From an uncultured Christensenellaceae bacterium (GTDB lineage: Bacteria; Bacillota; Clostridia; Christensenellales; UBA3700), in assembly GCA_944381325.1 (NCBI GenBank), contig CALWKS010000002.1, positions 62,001 to 126,000 of the forward strand: a DNA stretch of 64,000 bases, read 5' to 3'. The position numbers and the translations under genes were made by a program. Below the pieces are notes generated by a model. The model saw only the letters and a list, made by a program, of their open reading frames with translations. It was not told where the DNA came from and ran no database searches. Below, in pieces: positions 42,701 through 52,036 of this stretch. Every line of letters begins with the position of its first letter. Position 1 is the first letter of the stretch.

Positions 42701-45700
42701 TCAGGCTTGAATCTGTCCGGCTTGCCGTTAAAACCGAGTGTAAGACCTATCGTTGCGTCCTCACCGAGATGAATATATCCTTCTATATTGTCGCCCGCAA
42801 GGTCGACGCTTACGCCCGCTTCGAGCACAAAGTCAATGTCAAAGCCTACGGCACGCAATATCTGAGACATGATATCGCTGGTGATATCCGCAACAATCTG
42901 ACTGTCGGTGATCCTGACAGAAGACAGAATATATTTGATTATATCGTTAGTTCCGCCTGCAAGCTCTTCAGCGCCGCTTTCCGCCGCAGTCTCAATCTCA
43001 TTTTTAGCAACGTTTACCTCTTCGGCAATATCCTTGCCGTAGAACAATTCATTGAATATCTCTGAAAGGATTATCGGATTTATGCCTGCAAGCGCCTCGT
43101 CCAGTTTGTTGAACAGAACGGGAATGAGCGGAGAGCCTTTTACATGCAGGTCTACAAGTCCCAGACCGCCAAGAGCTATATAGAGGTCATCCCAGTCGCC
43201 GTATATGCCTATGATAGTCTTATTGTTTACAGTTCCTATCATATTGACTTCGAGCATAAGCTGACGGGTCTCGATGTTCCAGTTCAGCAGAATCTCAAGG
43301 TCGTAATAAAGTTCGTCAAAATTGATCTGAATCGGTATGTTGAGATTAATTCCCGCAGTCGACAGAATTCCCGATATAAGGCTATTCAGATCGACTTCGC
43401 TTGCCTCAGCGTCTACGGTCAGGTGAGCCTTTATAGAATTATTGCCGAGGGTCTGCTTGATCGTTGCTATCAGATCGTCGTTGTAATCCGCATACTGTTT
43501 TGCTTTCTCCTTCAGATAATTTTCAAGCGCGTTTACGTCAATGCCGAATTTAAGCGCGTCTGAAGGAATTTCTATCTTCATATCGAAAGAGTTCTCCACC
43601 CCGTCCGTAGTCGGGATAAGCACTCCGCCTATTTCAACGGACAAGCCGTCTTTAAGTCTTACGGCTGCCGAGAGATCGAATGAGCTGAGATCGATGCCGA
43701 GATCAACGCCCATATCCGAAAGCACTGAGATTATTGCGCCGAGCGTAGCGGTTACGGCGATCTCTCCTTCTTTTATTCCTATTACGATTTCACCGTTCTC
43801 GTCGGTTACGGGTGCGGTGACCGTACCTTCGCCGTTCTCGTCGGTGTAAACCGCTACAGGAACATTCTCTTCTGTTGCAGAGCCGCTGCCGAGCGCGTTG
43901 AGCTTTTCAACGATAGCGCCGAGGAGATCGAAATCTACTTTGAATACGGGGAAAGTTATGCCGAGCAGACTTATACCGCTTGCATCGATATAAGTAACGT
44001 CCTCGTAAGCATACAGTCCCAGGAGAACAGTGCCGCCCTTTACTATACTGCTTGCTCCGAGTTTGAAATCGTCCTTTGCTACGATTTCTACAGATGCCAT
44101 GCCGTTCTTTCCGCCGTTGTTGTCGTCTGCATAAGTCTTAAGGCTGACTTTGAGCGTCAACGAAACCTTGGTATCCTCAGTGAAAGTCCACAAAAGCTGA
44201 GTACCCGACAACGCCGTTACGCCGAACTGAGAAAGCAGTGCCGCCACGTTGTAAGTGCCTTTCTGGAAAGACACGGACAAATCTACGCTGAATTCAACGT
44301 CGCCGAAATTGTCAAGAGCGTCTCTTATCAGAGAGCCTGTATCCGTAGCGTCCAGCTCATAATGATCGCGCAGGAATACCGCCTGAATATAAGCGTTGGA
44401 CACTATCGTATCGTTGCTCAGAGACGCGTCTACGCTCATGCCTATCAGAGCTTCTTCTCCCTCTCCGAACAATTTTGCGTCAAAAGATATTACTCCCGAG
44501 AGAATTCCCAGATTCGCGCTGAGGTCGAACAGGTCGTCGCCCAATTCTATCTGCTTGCCTGCAAGCGCGAAGATTATATCTTCGAGGATCTGCACTGACA
44601 GCGCAAGCTTTATATTTGTATTCTCCAGCATTACAACTCCGAGGATCTGAGCTATCCATGCGTTGTTCTGAGAAGAACTTCCACCGTCCTCAGAAGGAGC
44701 TGAAGGAGCTGTGCCCTCTTTTGTCTCCGCCAAAGTATCTCCGCCCGATTTTCCGAACAATCCGCCGAGTATCTCGTTGAGATCGAGTCCCTGCAGACTG
44801 TCTATCGCATTGGTCAGAGTCTCGGTAAGCTGCTGTATGAACGCGACGTTGCTGACCTTTATGCTGATAAGTCCCACGCCAGTAAGATCGACGACAAGCT
44901 CACCGTTGTATAAGTAAGCGCCGATAAGCACGCTCTCCCCGCTTCTTACCTCGAACATAAGTTTAAGCTGTTTGGTGTCTGGGTCGAGATTCCACTGAAG
45001 CGCAAGCTGCAGCTGTTTGCTGAAATCACCAGTTTCTACCGCTATCGGTACAGATATTCCTTCGCTTTCGGTAACAGCGGAAAGTATGTTGTTGACCAAG
45101 CCGTTGAGCAGATATCTTCCGCTGTTGAAATCAACGTCTACGTCGACAAGCATAGAGCCTTTGAACAGATTGTCCGCAATACCTCTCAGAATGTCTGAAT
45201 AAGTCTTGTCGTATCCCGCAATTATATTGTCGACATAAGCGCCGAAGCTGTCGTAAAGGGTCTTATCTCCTGCCTTTATGTCTGCAGTCGAAGCACCGAG
45301 TGCGAGAGCAAACTGAGACGGCTTGCCGTCTACGGTCTGCATTATGTCTCCCGCCGCGCTGAGACTGAAATTGTAAATGCCGCTGCCCTGAGAGTCGTCG
45401 CGCGTAAGACTTACGTTTACGTCAACGTTGCCGAGTGCCCCCAGAATGTTGTCGACCGTCGCCGCGCTGTCTCCTGTGAGGAAGTTGGACAAAATTGCGC
45501 CGACCGCGCTCATCGTAGCCGAAAGTTCAAGTCTGTTGCGCGCTATGATAAGCGAAATGTTGCCGCCGTCGCCGCTTTCTCCGCCTGCCATTGCGAGCGC
45601 CTCAGCGTACGATTGCTGAGAATTTTCCTCTTCGGCGAACAATCCTGAAATAACGCTTTCTATCTGATTATAAAGGAAAGACGGCAGATCGAAGTCGTCC

Positions 45701-48700
45701 ACCTTGAATACGGGCAGGCTGAGCCCCAGCACTTCGAGTGCGGTAACGTCTATGTACAGACTGCCGTTTCTTATATAAACCGCCAGCAGAGCTTCTCCTG
45801 CAGGAATTACGGTTACTCCTTCTCCTCCGCCTACCGTAGTGCCGAGCGAGAGGTCCTTGTTTGCAACGATTTCAAGAGCCATTACTCCGTCAACAGCGTT
45901 GCCCTCTCCGCGGATCGCGCTGTTGAATCTCAGAGAAAGGTCTATCGACGGCTCTCCGAAAGACAATATAAGAGAACTGTCCGCAGGAAGTCCGAGAGAC
46001 GTCAGATCCACAAACTTCCCTACAAGTTCGAGAATATTGTATTCGCCGGGCGTAAAGTCAAGCGTCAGATCGGCTTTAAGAGAAACGCCCTGCATAAGTT
46101 CTAGCAGATAATCTTTAAGGTCAGCCTTTGACGTAAATACAAGCACACCGTCAGACTGTATGTTGCGCGTATATTCGTCCGTCAACGAAGATAGCGACCA
46201 GCTTTCCATATAACTGCGGTAAACGCCGAGAGCTTTAAGTCTCTTCACCAGATAGTCGCGCAGCCTGTCAACGTCGTTATCCCCCGTGGGAACGAATCCT
46301 TCGTCGCCGTAAGCGCCGAGAAGATCGAGCGCAAAGCCGTAATCTATCGCAACGTCGTCCGTCCTGCCGACAGAAAGTCCGATGCCGAGTTCAAGCGCGC
46401 CGTCGCCTATGCTTGCGTTTACGTCAGCCACGCCGTCCGTTATGTCTATGCTTCCGTCGACAGAAACGAAATCGACGTCAATGCCGAGAGCCGAAAGTAT
46501 ATCTGCGATCATCTCGCGCGTGATATCAATATTTATAACGGCGTCGTCAACAGATATTGCGCCGAGAAGAGATATGATATCGACAGCCGCTCCGCCTTCA
46601 GACGGATTTTCAGGGTCTGTCGGCTCTTCGGGATCGGCAGGTTCTGAAGGAGTCTCTTCAGAAGGATTGAGCAGATTTTCAAAAATATTGTTGAGATCTG
46701 CGTTTTCAATGCTTTCCACAGCCGTATTGACAGCATCCTTAATAAGGGCGATCAATCCCGCATCGCGCAGAATAAAACTGCCGAAATCAGCGACCTTGAC
46801 GATAACGGTTTCGCCTGTAACTCTCGCGCTTATTATAACGTTGCCGTCGCCCTCGGTAAGCACGATCGCGTATTCCTCAAGCTCAGAGTTGAGCGCTACG
46901 AGAAGCCCGACCTTGCCGCCCTCGACAGTTACGTCTATATCTGTGTCAGGCAGCCATTTTTCAACAAACTGCTGAACGAATGCGCCGAGGTCTGCCTCCT
47001 TATCGGAGCTTACGTCGATCGTTGCGCTCACCGAAAGTCTTCCCACCGTGGAAAGAAGCGCTTTTATCACGTTGGACTGAGCGTCTGCAAGTCCTGCCGT
47101 ATTTGTCTTTATCTCCTCTTCTATTGCCGCACCAAGTCCGTCAACGCCGGTTGCGAAGCCGTCAGAAGCCGCATTTATCGCAAGCTCAAGCCCGAGAGCG
47201 TCGTAACCTTCGCTTGCCGGTATGCTTGCGCTCGCGTCAACGCTGAGACCGTCTTCGTCAAGAGACGCGCCGAGTTTTACGTCAAGACCTTCAGGCAAAT
47301 CAAACTGTACGCCGAAAGCGTTAAGCAATGCCGATATCGTAGCAAGCGTTACGTTGAGTTTGAGAGAATCGGAATTGACGATTATGCTGCTCGCCTCTGC
47401 GGTAACTCCAGACGCCATGCTGAGCGGAGTTGCAGAACCGTCTGCATTCAGACGTCTTAAAGTCTCCTCTTCTCCTGTGCTTCCGAAAATGCCCGATACG
47501 TCGAACTTCAGTTCCGTATCCAGGCTTGTCATAAGAGAGTCGATGACCTTTGTCAGATCTATATTTGCCTTGAGCGCAGGCAGATTTACCCCGAACAGAG
47601 AAAGCTTACTGAGGTCTATATAACCCGTGCCGTCTTCAGACAGATAAACCGCCAGAAGCTGTCCTGCGGGAAGAATGTTATCCGCACCCAGATTGAAATC
47701 TTCATTGAGAGAAAGAACTACGCTTGCGCTCAGCTTGTTCGTAGACGGATCTACCGCAAGCTTTGCGACAAGTCTTGCGTCTACAGTGCTGTCTGCAGTT
47801 ACCGTCCAAGGAGTAGCCACGCCTTCAGCGTTTCCTACGCCGAACAGCGAAACTATATCCATTATGTTGTACTTTCCTGCCGCAAGCGAAAGTCTGATGC
47901 CCGTATCAAGAGTTACGCCCTCGAGAACAGAGCCGACCAGTTCTTTTACAGAATAAGTGTAATCGCTTTCTTCTCCTACTTTTTCGTCTATATAATCCTC
48001 GATGCCGTCATATCCTTCGAAAACGGGAGACTTGCCGATAGAGAAAGAATCGCAGAATATGTTTGCGTTTATTCCGCCTTCAAGCGCCGCGTCAACAGAA
48101 AGCGACTTGAGACCGTCCGCGTTGAGCTTTATGCCCAGATCTACGCATCCGAACGCGGGAATCTCGACTTTTGTTCCGACCGCGTTGAGGAAATTCTTCA
48201 GAAATTCATTGTCGATTTTAAAGTTGAGAATGCTGTAGTTGTCGTCTTCGTCCGTACCGTCGGTAACGCTGACCTTGTCTCCGTCCACGCCGAAAACTCC
48301 CAGAATGACCTGTATAAAGTTGAGCACTCCGCCTGATACGTAGTAGTTGCCTTCACTTCCTGCCAGCGCTACGACTCCGTTCTCGTTCAGCTTCGAGCTG
48401 CCGGTAAGCGCACGTCCTTCTGTGAAGAAGGTCTTGTCTATCGCGTCTGTAACAACTTTCTTTACGCCTGAAATAAGCTGAGAAAGATCAACGCCTATCT
48501 TCACGTTCTTTCCGCCGTAGATACCGCCGAGAGCGTCGGCAATGTTGATATATACGTTGCCCTCCTTGTAGTAAGCCGCAAGGAAAGGCGAAACAGAGCC
48601 ATCCGATTTTACTTCATTGAGCTCAAGTACGATATAATTGTTGTCGCCTGCTTCGTCCTGCGCTATGTCAAGCTTGGTTTTGAGATCGAGTCTGTATGTA

Positions 48701-49911
48701 AGCCCGCTCGAAAGGAGAAGCGCGCCTTTTGCAAAAGCGTCTTTGCCCGTAAGAGCGTTTATCAGCGCGCCGAGGTCAGCGCCCTCGTTCTGCACCGCAA
48801 GGTCTACGCTTAGGTCGATGTTGCCGAGAGAGATCTGCTGATATCCCTGAAGCACGGACGGTTCAACGGGCTGAATTTCGTTTTCGGGATAGAATCCCGC
48901 TTTTTCTGTTGAGAATTCAAAATACTGCTCTCCCTGATATACCGCGTCGGACGTTACGCCCGTCAGCTTGCCCGTTGTCATATCTACCGATACGTTGAGG
49001 TTTATGTCCATATCGGGAAGAACGCTCTTGAACCAGTTGATGAAGCCAGATGTCTTTATATTGAGACCTGCTCCCTGAAGTATAGAATCGAGATTGATGA
49101 GATTGAGAATTGTGGCTATGCCCTGCAAGCCCTTGGGGTTGATGTGAATGTTGTAAACCGTGTTGTTTCCGTTTACCGTTGCCGTGGTATCGGTAAACAT
49201 TGTAAACAGCATGCTGAGAATTGTGTCGAACTTTATGCCGCCGAGGTTGATGCCGCCAAGAAGATTTCCGAGAACATCAGGGACGCGCACTGCAACCTGC
49301 AATATGTAATTCATATCGAAGTCTTCGAGAGCGACGCCGCCCATCTCAGGCGACCAAACATAGAAGACCCCGTCCATAACGTATATGCCTACCGTCTTGT
49401 TTCCGGCGCCGTCGGTTATTTCCAGCCCCAGAGTATAGTCTTCTTCGCTTGAAACTCTCGCCTTAAGCGAAATGCCGGTAGCATTGCCGTCAGCGTCTGT
49501 GCCGTTGCCTTCGAAAACAAATCCGAAAGCTCCGTCCTCTCCTTCCATGGCAGCGAGTATCGCTTTCAGAGCGCCCAGCGTCGTACTTGCAGACGAATCC
49601 AGCCAGACAGCTTTGAGCGTAACGTCTGCCGTAGGTATAAACTTGCCGCTGTACGTATTGCTGCTGTCAGACCATCCCCCGAAGGTATAGCCCTGCTTGA
49701 CAGGCTGGTACTTGCTGAGGTCGGTCTCTTGTCCTGCCGTCAGCTCAAGCGTAACGCTTCCGCTTTCTCCCAACATACCGCCGTCGCAATCGAGTATGAC
49801 GGTAACGGGCTTTGCAGTCGTATTGTCGCAGGCAACCAGTCCCACTGAAAGCAGGACGACCGCAACGAATACGATAAGCGCAAGCGCAGATATTTTTCTG
49901 AACTTATTCAT
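39793..49911 (-). CDS. Giant lipoprotein with repeated unknown beta modules
   Basis: A 3372-residue protein. The signal ends L-V-A-C-D-N with the Cys as lipidation site. An InlB/Flg_new-type repeat follows (G-G-M-L-G-E-S-G ... Y-T-F-G-G-W). Most of the chain is about nine or ten diverged modules of 250-330 residues; each includes a strand like L-L-A-V-Y-I-R-N-G-S-L-Y-I-D-V, then L-S-L-P-V-F-K-V and a helix with L-x-N-x-I-x-S, separated by acidic linkers rich in Pro, Glu and Ser. The last 700 residues are Tyr-rich and Ig-like. I do not recognise the main module; the strand pattern recalls lipid-binding LolA/LppX-like folds, which is speculative. ATG at 49911 follows GGTGGAG. The MBG protein gene follows 18 bases later. 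Confidence 0.82.
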   Translation of the reverse strand: MNKFRKISALALIVFVAVVLLSVGLVACDNTTAKPVTVILDCDGGMLGESGSVTLELTAGQETDLSKYQPVKQGYTFGGWSDSSNTYSGKFIPTADVTLKAVWLDSSASTTLGALKAILAAMEGEDGAFGFVFEGNGTDADGNATGISLKARVSSEEDYTLGLEITDGAGNKTVGIYVMDGVFYVWSPEMGGVALEDFDMNYILQVAVRVPDVLGNLLGGINLGGIKFDTILSMLFTMFTDTTATVNGNNTVYNIHINPKGLQGIATILNLINLDSILQGAGLNIKTSGFINWFKSVLPDMDINLNVSVDMTTGKLTGVTSDAVYQGEQYFEFSTEKAGFYPENEIQPVEPSVLQGYQQISLGNIDLSVDLAVQNEGADLGALINALTGKDAFAKGALLLSSGLTYRLDLKTKLDIAQDEAGDNNYIVLELNEVKSDGSVSPFLAAYYKEGNVYINIADALGGIYGGKNVKIGVDLSQLISGVKKVVTDAIDKTFFTEGRALTGSSKLNENGVVALAGSEGNYYVSGGVLNFIQVILGVFGVDGDKVSVTDGTDEDDNYSILNFKIDNEFLKNFLNAVGTKVEIPAFGCVDLGIKLNADGLKSLSVDAALEGGINANIFCDSFSIGKSPVFEGYDGIEDYIDEKVGEESDYTYSVKELVGSVLEGVTLDTGIRLSLAAGKYNIMDIVSLFGVGNAEGVATPWTVTADSTVDARLVAKLAVDPSTNKLSASVVLSLNEDFNLGADNILPAGQLLAVYLSEDGTGYIDLSKLSLFGVNLPALKANIDLTKVIDSLMTSLDTELKFDVSGIFGSTGEEETLRRLNADGSATPLSMASGVTAEASSIIVNSDSLKLNVTLATISALLNAFGVQFDLPEGLDVKLGASLDEDGLSVDASASIPASEGYDALGLELAINAASDGFATGVDGLGAAIEEEIKTNTAGLADAQSNVIKALLSTVGRLSVSATIDVSSDKEADLGAFVQQFVEKWLPDTDIDVTVEGGKVGLLVALNSELEEYAIVLTEGDGNVIISARVTGETVIVKVADFGSFILRDAGLIALIKDAVNTAVESIENADLNNIFENLLNPSEETPSEPADPEEPTDPENPSEGGAAVDIISLLGAISVDDAVINIDITREMIADILSALGIDVDFVSVDGSIDITDGVADVNASIGDGALELGIGLSVGRTDDVAIDYGFALDLLGAYGDEGFVPTGDNDVDRLRDYLVKRLKALGVYRSYMESWSLSSLTDEYTRNIQSDGVLVFTSKADLKDYLLELMQGVSLKADLTLDFTPGEYNILELVGKFVDLTSLGLPADSSLILSFGEPSIDLSLRFNSAIRGEGNAVDGVMALEIVANKDLSLGTTVGGGEGVTVIPAGEALLAVYIRNGSLYIDVTALEVLGLSLPVFKVDDFDLPSFLYNQIESVISGLFAEEENSQQSYAEALAMAGGESGDGGNISLIIARNRLELSATMSAVGAILSNFLTGDSAATVDNILGALGNVDVNVSLTRDDSQGSGIYNFSLSAAGDIMQTVDGKPSQFALALGASTADIKAGDKTLYDSFGAYVDNIIAGYDKTYSDILRGIADNLFKGSMLVDVDVDFNSGRYLLNGLVNNILSAVTESEGISVPIAVETGDFSKQLQLALQWNLDPDTKQLKLMFEVRSGESVLIGAYLYNGELVVDLTGVGLISIKVSNVAFIQQLTETLTNAIDSLQGLDLNEILGGLFGKSGGDTLAETKEGTAPSAPSEDGGSSSQNNAWIAQILGVVMLENTNIKLALSVQILEDIIFALAGKQIELGDDLFDLSANLGILSGVISFDAKLFGEGEEALIGMSVDASLSNDTIVSNAYIQAVFLRDHYELDATDTGSLIRDALDNFGDVEFSVDLSVSFQKGTYNVAALLSQFGVTALSGTQLLWTFTEDTKVSLTLKVSLKTYADDNNGGKNGMASVEIVAKDDFKLGASSIVKGGTVLLGLYAYEDVTYIDASGISLLGITFPVFKVDFDLLGAIVEKLNALGSGSATEENVPVAVYTDENGEGTVTAPVTDENGEIVIGIKEGEIAVTATLGAIISVLSDMGVDLGIDLSSFDLSAAVRLKDGLSVEIGGVLIPTTDGVENSFDMKIEIPSDALKFGIDVNALENYLKEKAKQYADYNDDLIATIKQTLGNNSIKAHLTVDAEASEVDLNSLISGILSTAGINLNIPIQINFDELYYDLEILLNWNIETRQLMLEVNMIGTVNNKTIIGIYGDWDDLYIALGGLGLVDLHVKGSPLIPVLFNKLDEALAGINPIILSEIFNELFYGKDIAEEVNVAKNEIETAAESGAEELAGGTNDIIKYILSSVRITDSQIVADITSDIMSQILRAVGFDIDFVLEAGVSVDLAGDNIEGYIHLGEDATIGLTLGFNGKPDRFKPDDTSKFVVLDTTDENVDGGKVVKDFLDGFELALAIDLKTNTVGTVVDSSEADNQYTRVELKKVNGTVQLDNCNATAGAIGQNGLLMSVYDINEAEYFTHGSGSKTAMLHFYLDYTNGKATIYLGKGYFVVVGLGVISIDVTNYVSSFDLSLDILGMLAPTVENLIKQVYDAANNIGKEEQPSEPEAPSQDQGTTEEPTGIAKVFADLDIEALLRPGITLNLLSTGVGNINVKLDPYELNKMIDGVMSCIFGADTIIDMTTLQLGNIKFSKNYISYMWWDRVAASNSQSAVSNTPYSVWDSIIRQLPHIVDDALNGMGGALGALGGIVNYERTAQNLHRVVKRILPFAVYNEAEVNVNFIEGSFVNVSFTGKDTGQKIEKYTLNKDTGEWQNTGEVLTQTVRTKFNVVDTSPDVTGTYSYYYEYGSYNDCYYGGKGRMWRSGFSYYVNEGFRTNSYSFGNEIQIYNKSGSVGDPSYTLNGSDGVVDWGNLSQNITFNPYEYSSANGYQGAVDEYWNRYFSNYGTAVYQRGTSVKRGSISLTYKGSQFNKDVLKTIMNSAGTHTINATANYSDGTTSTMNITFKVKDVGNGGADSVRTVDTVNLYVYESLPDYFTVTTYSGEKVRYFADGSTVRLTGDYKASSPSGGTKTAYLTFANGSSYPVTINYYDSTVNDQTIDLSWYDLDFTGSDTQQGIDAAVASLLDRFDMYYADGSFIPEALTDGATWDTSALYDLVIRDRGNLSASTVTVKVVFNKRISSDGVTLEDVESGLVQTVTLTLRMADKRKLSVVYEGQTEGNFLSVDPYKYYMYKVTGDESYNPIPSNVTATYADGSKEVIKTVTEFGADVDWSYMNGNTVKATLKIDPTAYEGHGYFDENMQISVNINRNVIEAVYFDEAKTQDYIVRGQKYTTATVVFAGGLELVMPVAIVENGDNADVYIGFDVNMYNEYGKIVAFSEINGTLLQAFTVEIR

Positions 49912-50073
49912 AGTTCTCCACCTCTCAACCTTGCCTGACGCCGTTTTAAGGCGTCGCGTGCGTATATATAATAGTACGCGCATAATGACATATTTAAATT
50001 GTAGCACGTATTTTTTTTTAACACAAACAAGTTTGACCCCTCAGTTTTTTGCGAAAATGCGCGGTTTTTTAAA

Positions 50074-50101
50074 ATTATACTGTTTTCAATATTTATTTAA
50101 A
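50074..50101 (-). promoter_or_regulatory. Possible promoter of the giant-protein operon
   Basis: Minus strand: TTTAAA (50096-50101), 16-base spacer, TATAAT (50074-50079). It would give a leader of about 155 bases. A second -10-like TACAAT lies closer to the gene near 50000, so the choice is uncertain. Confidence 0.35.
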
Positions 50102-50560
50102 GGAAAGTTATAAATGTAAATTATGCAGATTTTTTCCTGTTTTGTGCATATATTTTATTTTTCCATGCTTACAAATCAATCTGCCGATGCCGCTTATTAA
50201 GCGGTTTTCCGCCAAAAAGCGCGGCAATAATTTCTGATAAGATCGTGCAAATATATTTATCTTTAAAAATATAATCAAAGCTTTTTTCGTTTTTTTCCAT
50301 AAAACCAAGCATTGCAGAACCTGACGATTTATTTTATTGAATTAATAAATATTCTTGATAAACGCATAAAAATTTATTTATGTAAAATTTTTCCTCTTTG
50401 TATTCGGAATTTTTTTGTTTTCTTTAAGGAACAACGGCATAAATCCCAACTTTACGCCTCGTCAGCAACCGCATACGATATTTTCAGATCAAATACGACT
50501 GAAATATTCAATACTTATAACGCTTTTGTTAAGAAATGTATTTTAATGCAATAAAATATA

Positions 50561-50587
50561 ATAAAAACCCTGCCTGAGCAGGGTTTT
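50561..50587 (-). terminator. Terminator of the CoA-transferase gene
   Basis: Perfect stem AAAACCCTGC/GCAGGGTTTT with four-base loop, then TTATTATATTTT on the minus strand, eight bases after the stop. Confidence 0.82.
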
Positions 50588-50594
50588 GAGTATT

Positions 50595-51902
50595 TTATAT
50601 CAGATATAATTTTTTTGCTTCCGCCCTCAATTCTTCCCTGAACTTAGGATGTGCGACAGAAATTATCTTTTCCACTCTTTCGCTTATGTTCGTGCCCCTT
50701 AAAGATACCACGCCGTATTCTGTAGCAAGAAAGTCTATGTCGTTTCTTGAAAGCGAAACTGCCGCGCCCGCTTTGAGCTGACACACGATTTTCGATTTTT
50801 CTTCTCTCTCTCCCGTCTCGGGATTCTTTACCATCGCCGTTGAATAAAGCACGATAAAAGACTTGCCGTTTTTTGACATCTGAGCGCCGATAGCCGTATC
50901 CGCCTGTCCGCCCGTACCGCTGAACTGCATAGAGCCCAGAGATTCGCTGCAGCATTGTCCGGTTAGATCCACCTCTATCGTCGTGTTTACGGATATCTGA
51001 TTGTCATTCTGAGCTATAACGTAAGGATCGTTGACCTCTGCGCAGTTTCTGACCTCTATGCCGATGTTGTCATCCATAAAATCGTACAGCTTTCTGTTGC
51101 CCAGTGCGAATGCGGTAACCACCTTGCCTCTGTTGCGTTGTTTCCTGCTGCCGTTCACTACGCCCGCTTCAATAAGATCCACCATACCCGTAGTGAGCAT
51201 TTCAGTGTGAATTCCCAGATCGTGCTTGGTCATAAGCGCCTGCGCAAACGCGTTGGGTATACCGCCTATGCCCAGCTGGATGCAGTCTCCGTCATTCACG
51301 AAATCAGCGACCATCTTTCCTATTATCTTGTCTTTTTCATTGGGTATTATATCGGGTATTTCAGGCAATTCGTAATCTGTTTCGATAATGTAATCAACCT
51401 GCGATACGTGGACGTCGCAGTCGCCGAAAACTCTAGGAACGTGAGGATTGACCTCTATGATAACAAGGTCAGCCGCCTCTATCATAGCCTTTTCGTAAAC
51501 GTTGGAAAGTCCGACGGACATATAGCCGTGCTTATCGGGCATACTTGCGTTTACCACAACGATATCGGGATGAGCCATCCACAGCCTTTTGCTTGCGGCA
51601 AGATGTAAGTGATTGGGGATAAAAGAAAGATTGCCGTGAGAATGTTCTTTGCGCTGTTTTGCAGAATAAAACCAGCTTTCAGTCCTGAAAGAATGCGCAT
51701 ACTGAGGTTTCGTATATTCGTATTCGCATACGGAAAGACAGGTGGTAACCTTAACGTTTTTTACTTTTCCCGCTATAGTATGAAGCGCGCCCAGAAAAGA
51801 ACACGCCTCCGCAGCGCCCAGACCTGTTACGATATTGCAACCGTCTTTGACTAAAGACAGTGCCTTTTCAAGGTCGATAACCTTGGAACTGTAATCGTAC
51901 AT
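50595..51902 (-). CDS. Acyl-CoA:carboxylate CoA-transferase (4-hydroxybutyrate/butyrate type)
   Basis: A 435-residue member of the acetyl-CoA hydrolase/transferase family. G-I-G-G-I-P-N (211-217), the stretch L-G-I-H-T-E-M with Glu234 as my choice for the catalytic glutamate, I-E-V-D-L-T-G-Q (309-316) and F-S-G-T-G-G-Q-A-D near 325 are characteristic. These enzymes move CoA between acetate and 4-hydroxybutyrate, butyrate or propionate during fermentation; which one is not decidable here. No signal peptide. AGGGGAT precedes the ATG. Monocistronic with a terminator directly after. Fits a short-chain-fatty-acid-producing anaerobe. Confidence 0.88.
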   Translation of the reverse strand: MYDYSSKVIDLEKALSLVKDGCNIVTGLGAAEACSFLGALHTIAGKVKNVKVTTCLSVCEYEYTKPQYAHSFRTESWFYSAKQRKEHSHGNLSFIPNHLHLAASKRLWMAHPDIVVVNASMPDKHGYMSVGLSNVYEKAMIEAADLVIIEVNPHVPRVFGDCDVHVSQVDYIIETDYELPEIPDIIPNEKDKIIGKMVADFVNDGDCIQLGIGGIPNAFAQALMTKHDLGIHTEMLTTGMVDLIEAGVVNGSRKQRNRGKVVTAFALGNRKLYDFMDDNIGIEVRNCAEVNDPYVIAQNDNQISVNTTIEVDLTGQCCSESLGSMQFSGTGGQADTAIGAQMSKNGKSFIVLYSTAMVKNPETGEREEKSKIVCQLKAGAAVSLSRNDIDFLATEYGVVSLRGTNISERVEKIISVAHPKFREELRAEAKKLYLI

Positions 51903-51989
51903 AATTTTATCCCCTGAATTTACTGATATAATTTTGCATTAAAAGCGCAATTATTTCAACTATTTTTTTAAACTTGCCTTAAAAATTGT

Positions 51990-52021
51990 ATAAAAAGCCC
52001 CCGAGTGTTCAATTCGGGGGC
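51990..52021 (-). terminator. Terminator of the degV gene
   Basis: Minus strand: perfect 8-bp stem GCCCCCGA/TCGGGGGC followed by five T. Confidence 0.88.
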
Positions 52022-52036
52022 ATAAAACCGGGTTTA

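Larger units (their letters stand above)
49912..50594. other. AT-rich gap upstream of the giant-protein operon
   Basis: About 680 bases between divergently placed transcription units. It holds a 6-bp hairpin GACGCC/GGCGTC at 49937-49955 just upstream of the ribosome binding site of the giant lipoprotein, a candidate promoter at 50074-50101, a 15-base palindrome CCGCTTattAAGCGG at 50190-50204, and a terminator for the CoA-transferase gene. No convincing ORF; the few open frames lack ribosome binding sites. Confidence 0.5.

Noticed and set aside
41578..43065. 495-residue plus-strand ORF opposite the giant lipoprotein
   Set aside because: Antisense shadow produced by codon use of the repeat protein; no ribosome binding site and no domain.
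50312..50554. 80-residue plus-strand ORF in the AT-rich gap
   Set aside because: Starts at a TTG without ribosome binding site and has low-complexity AT-driven composition.
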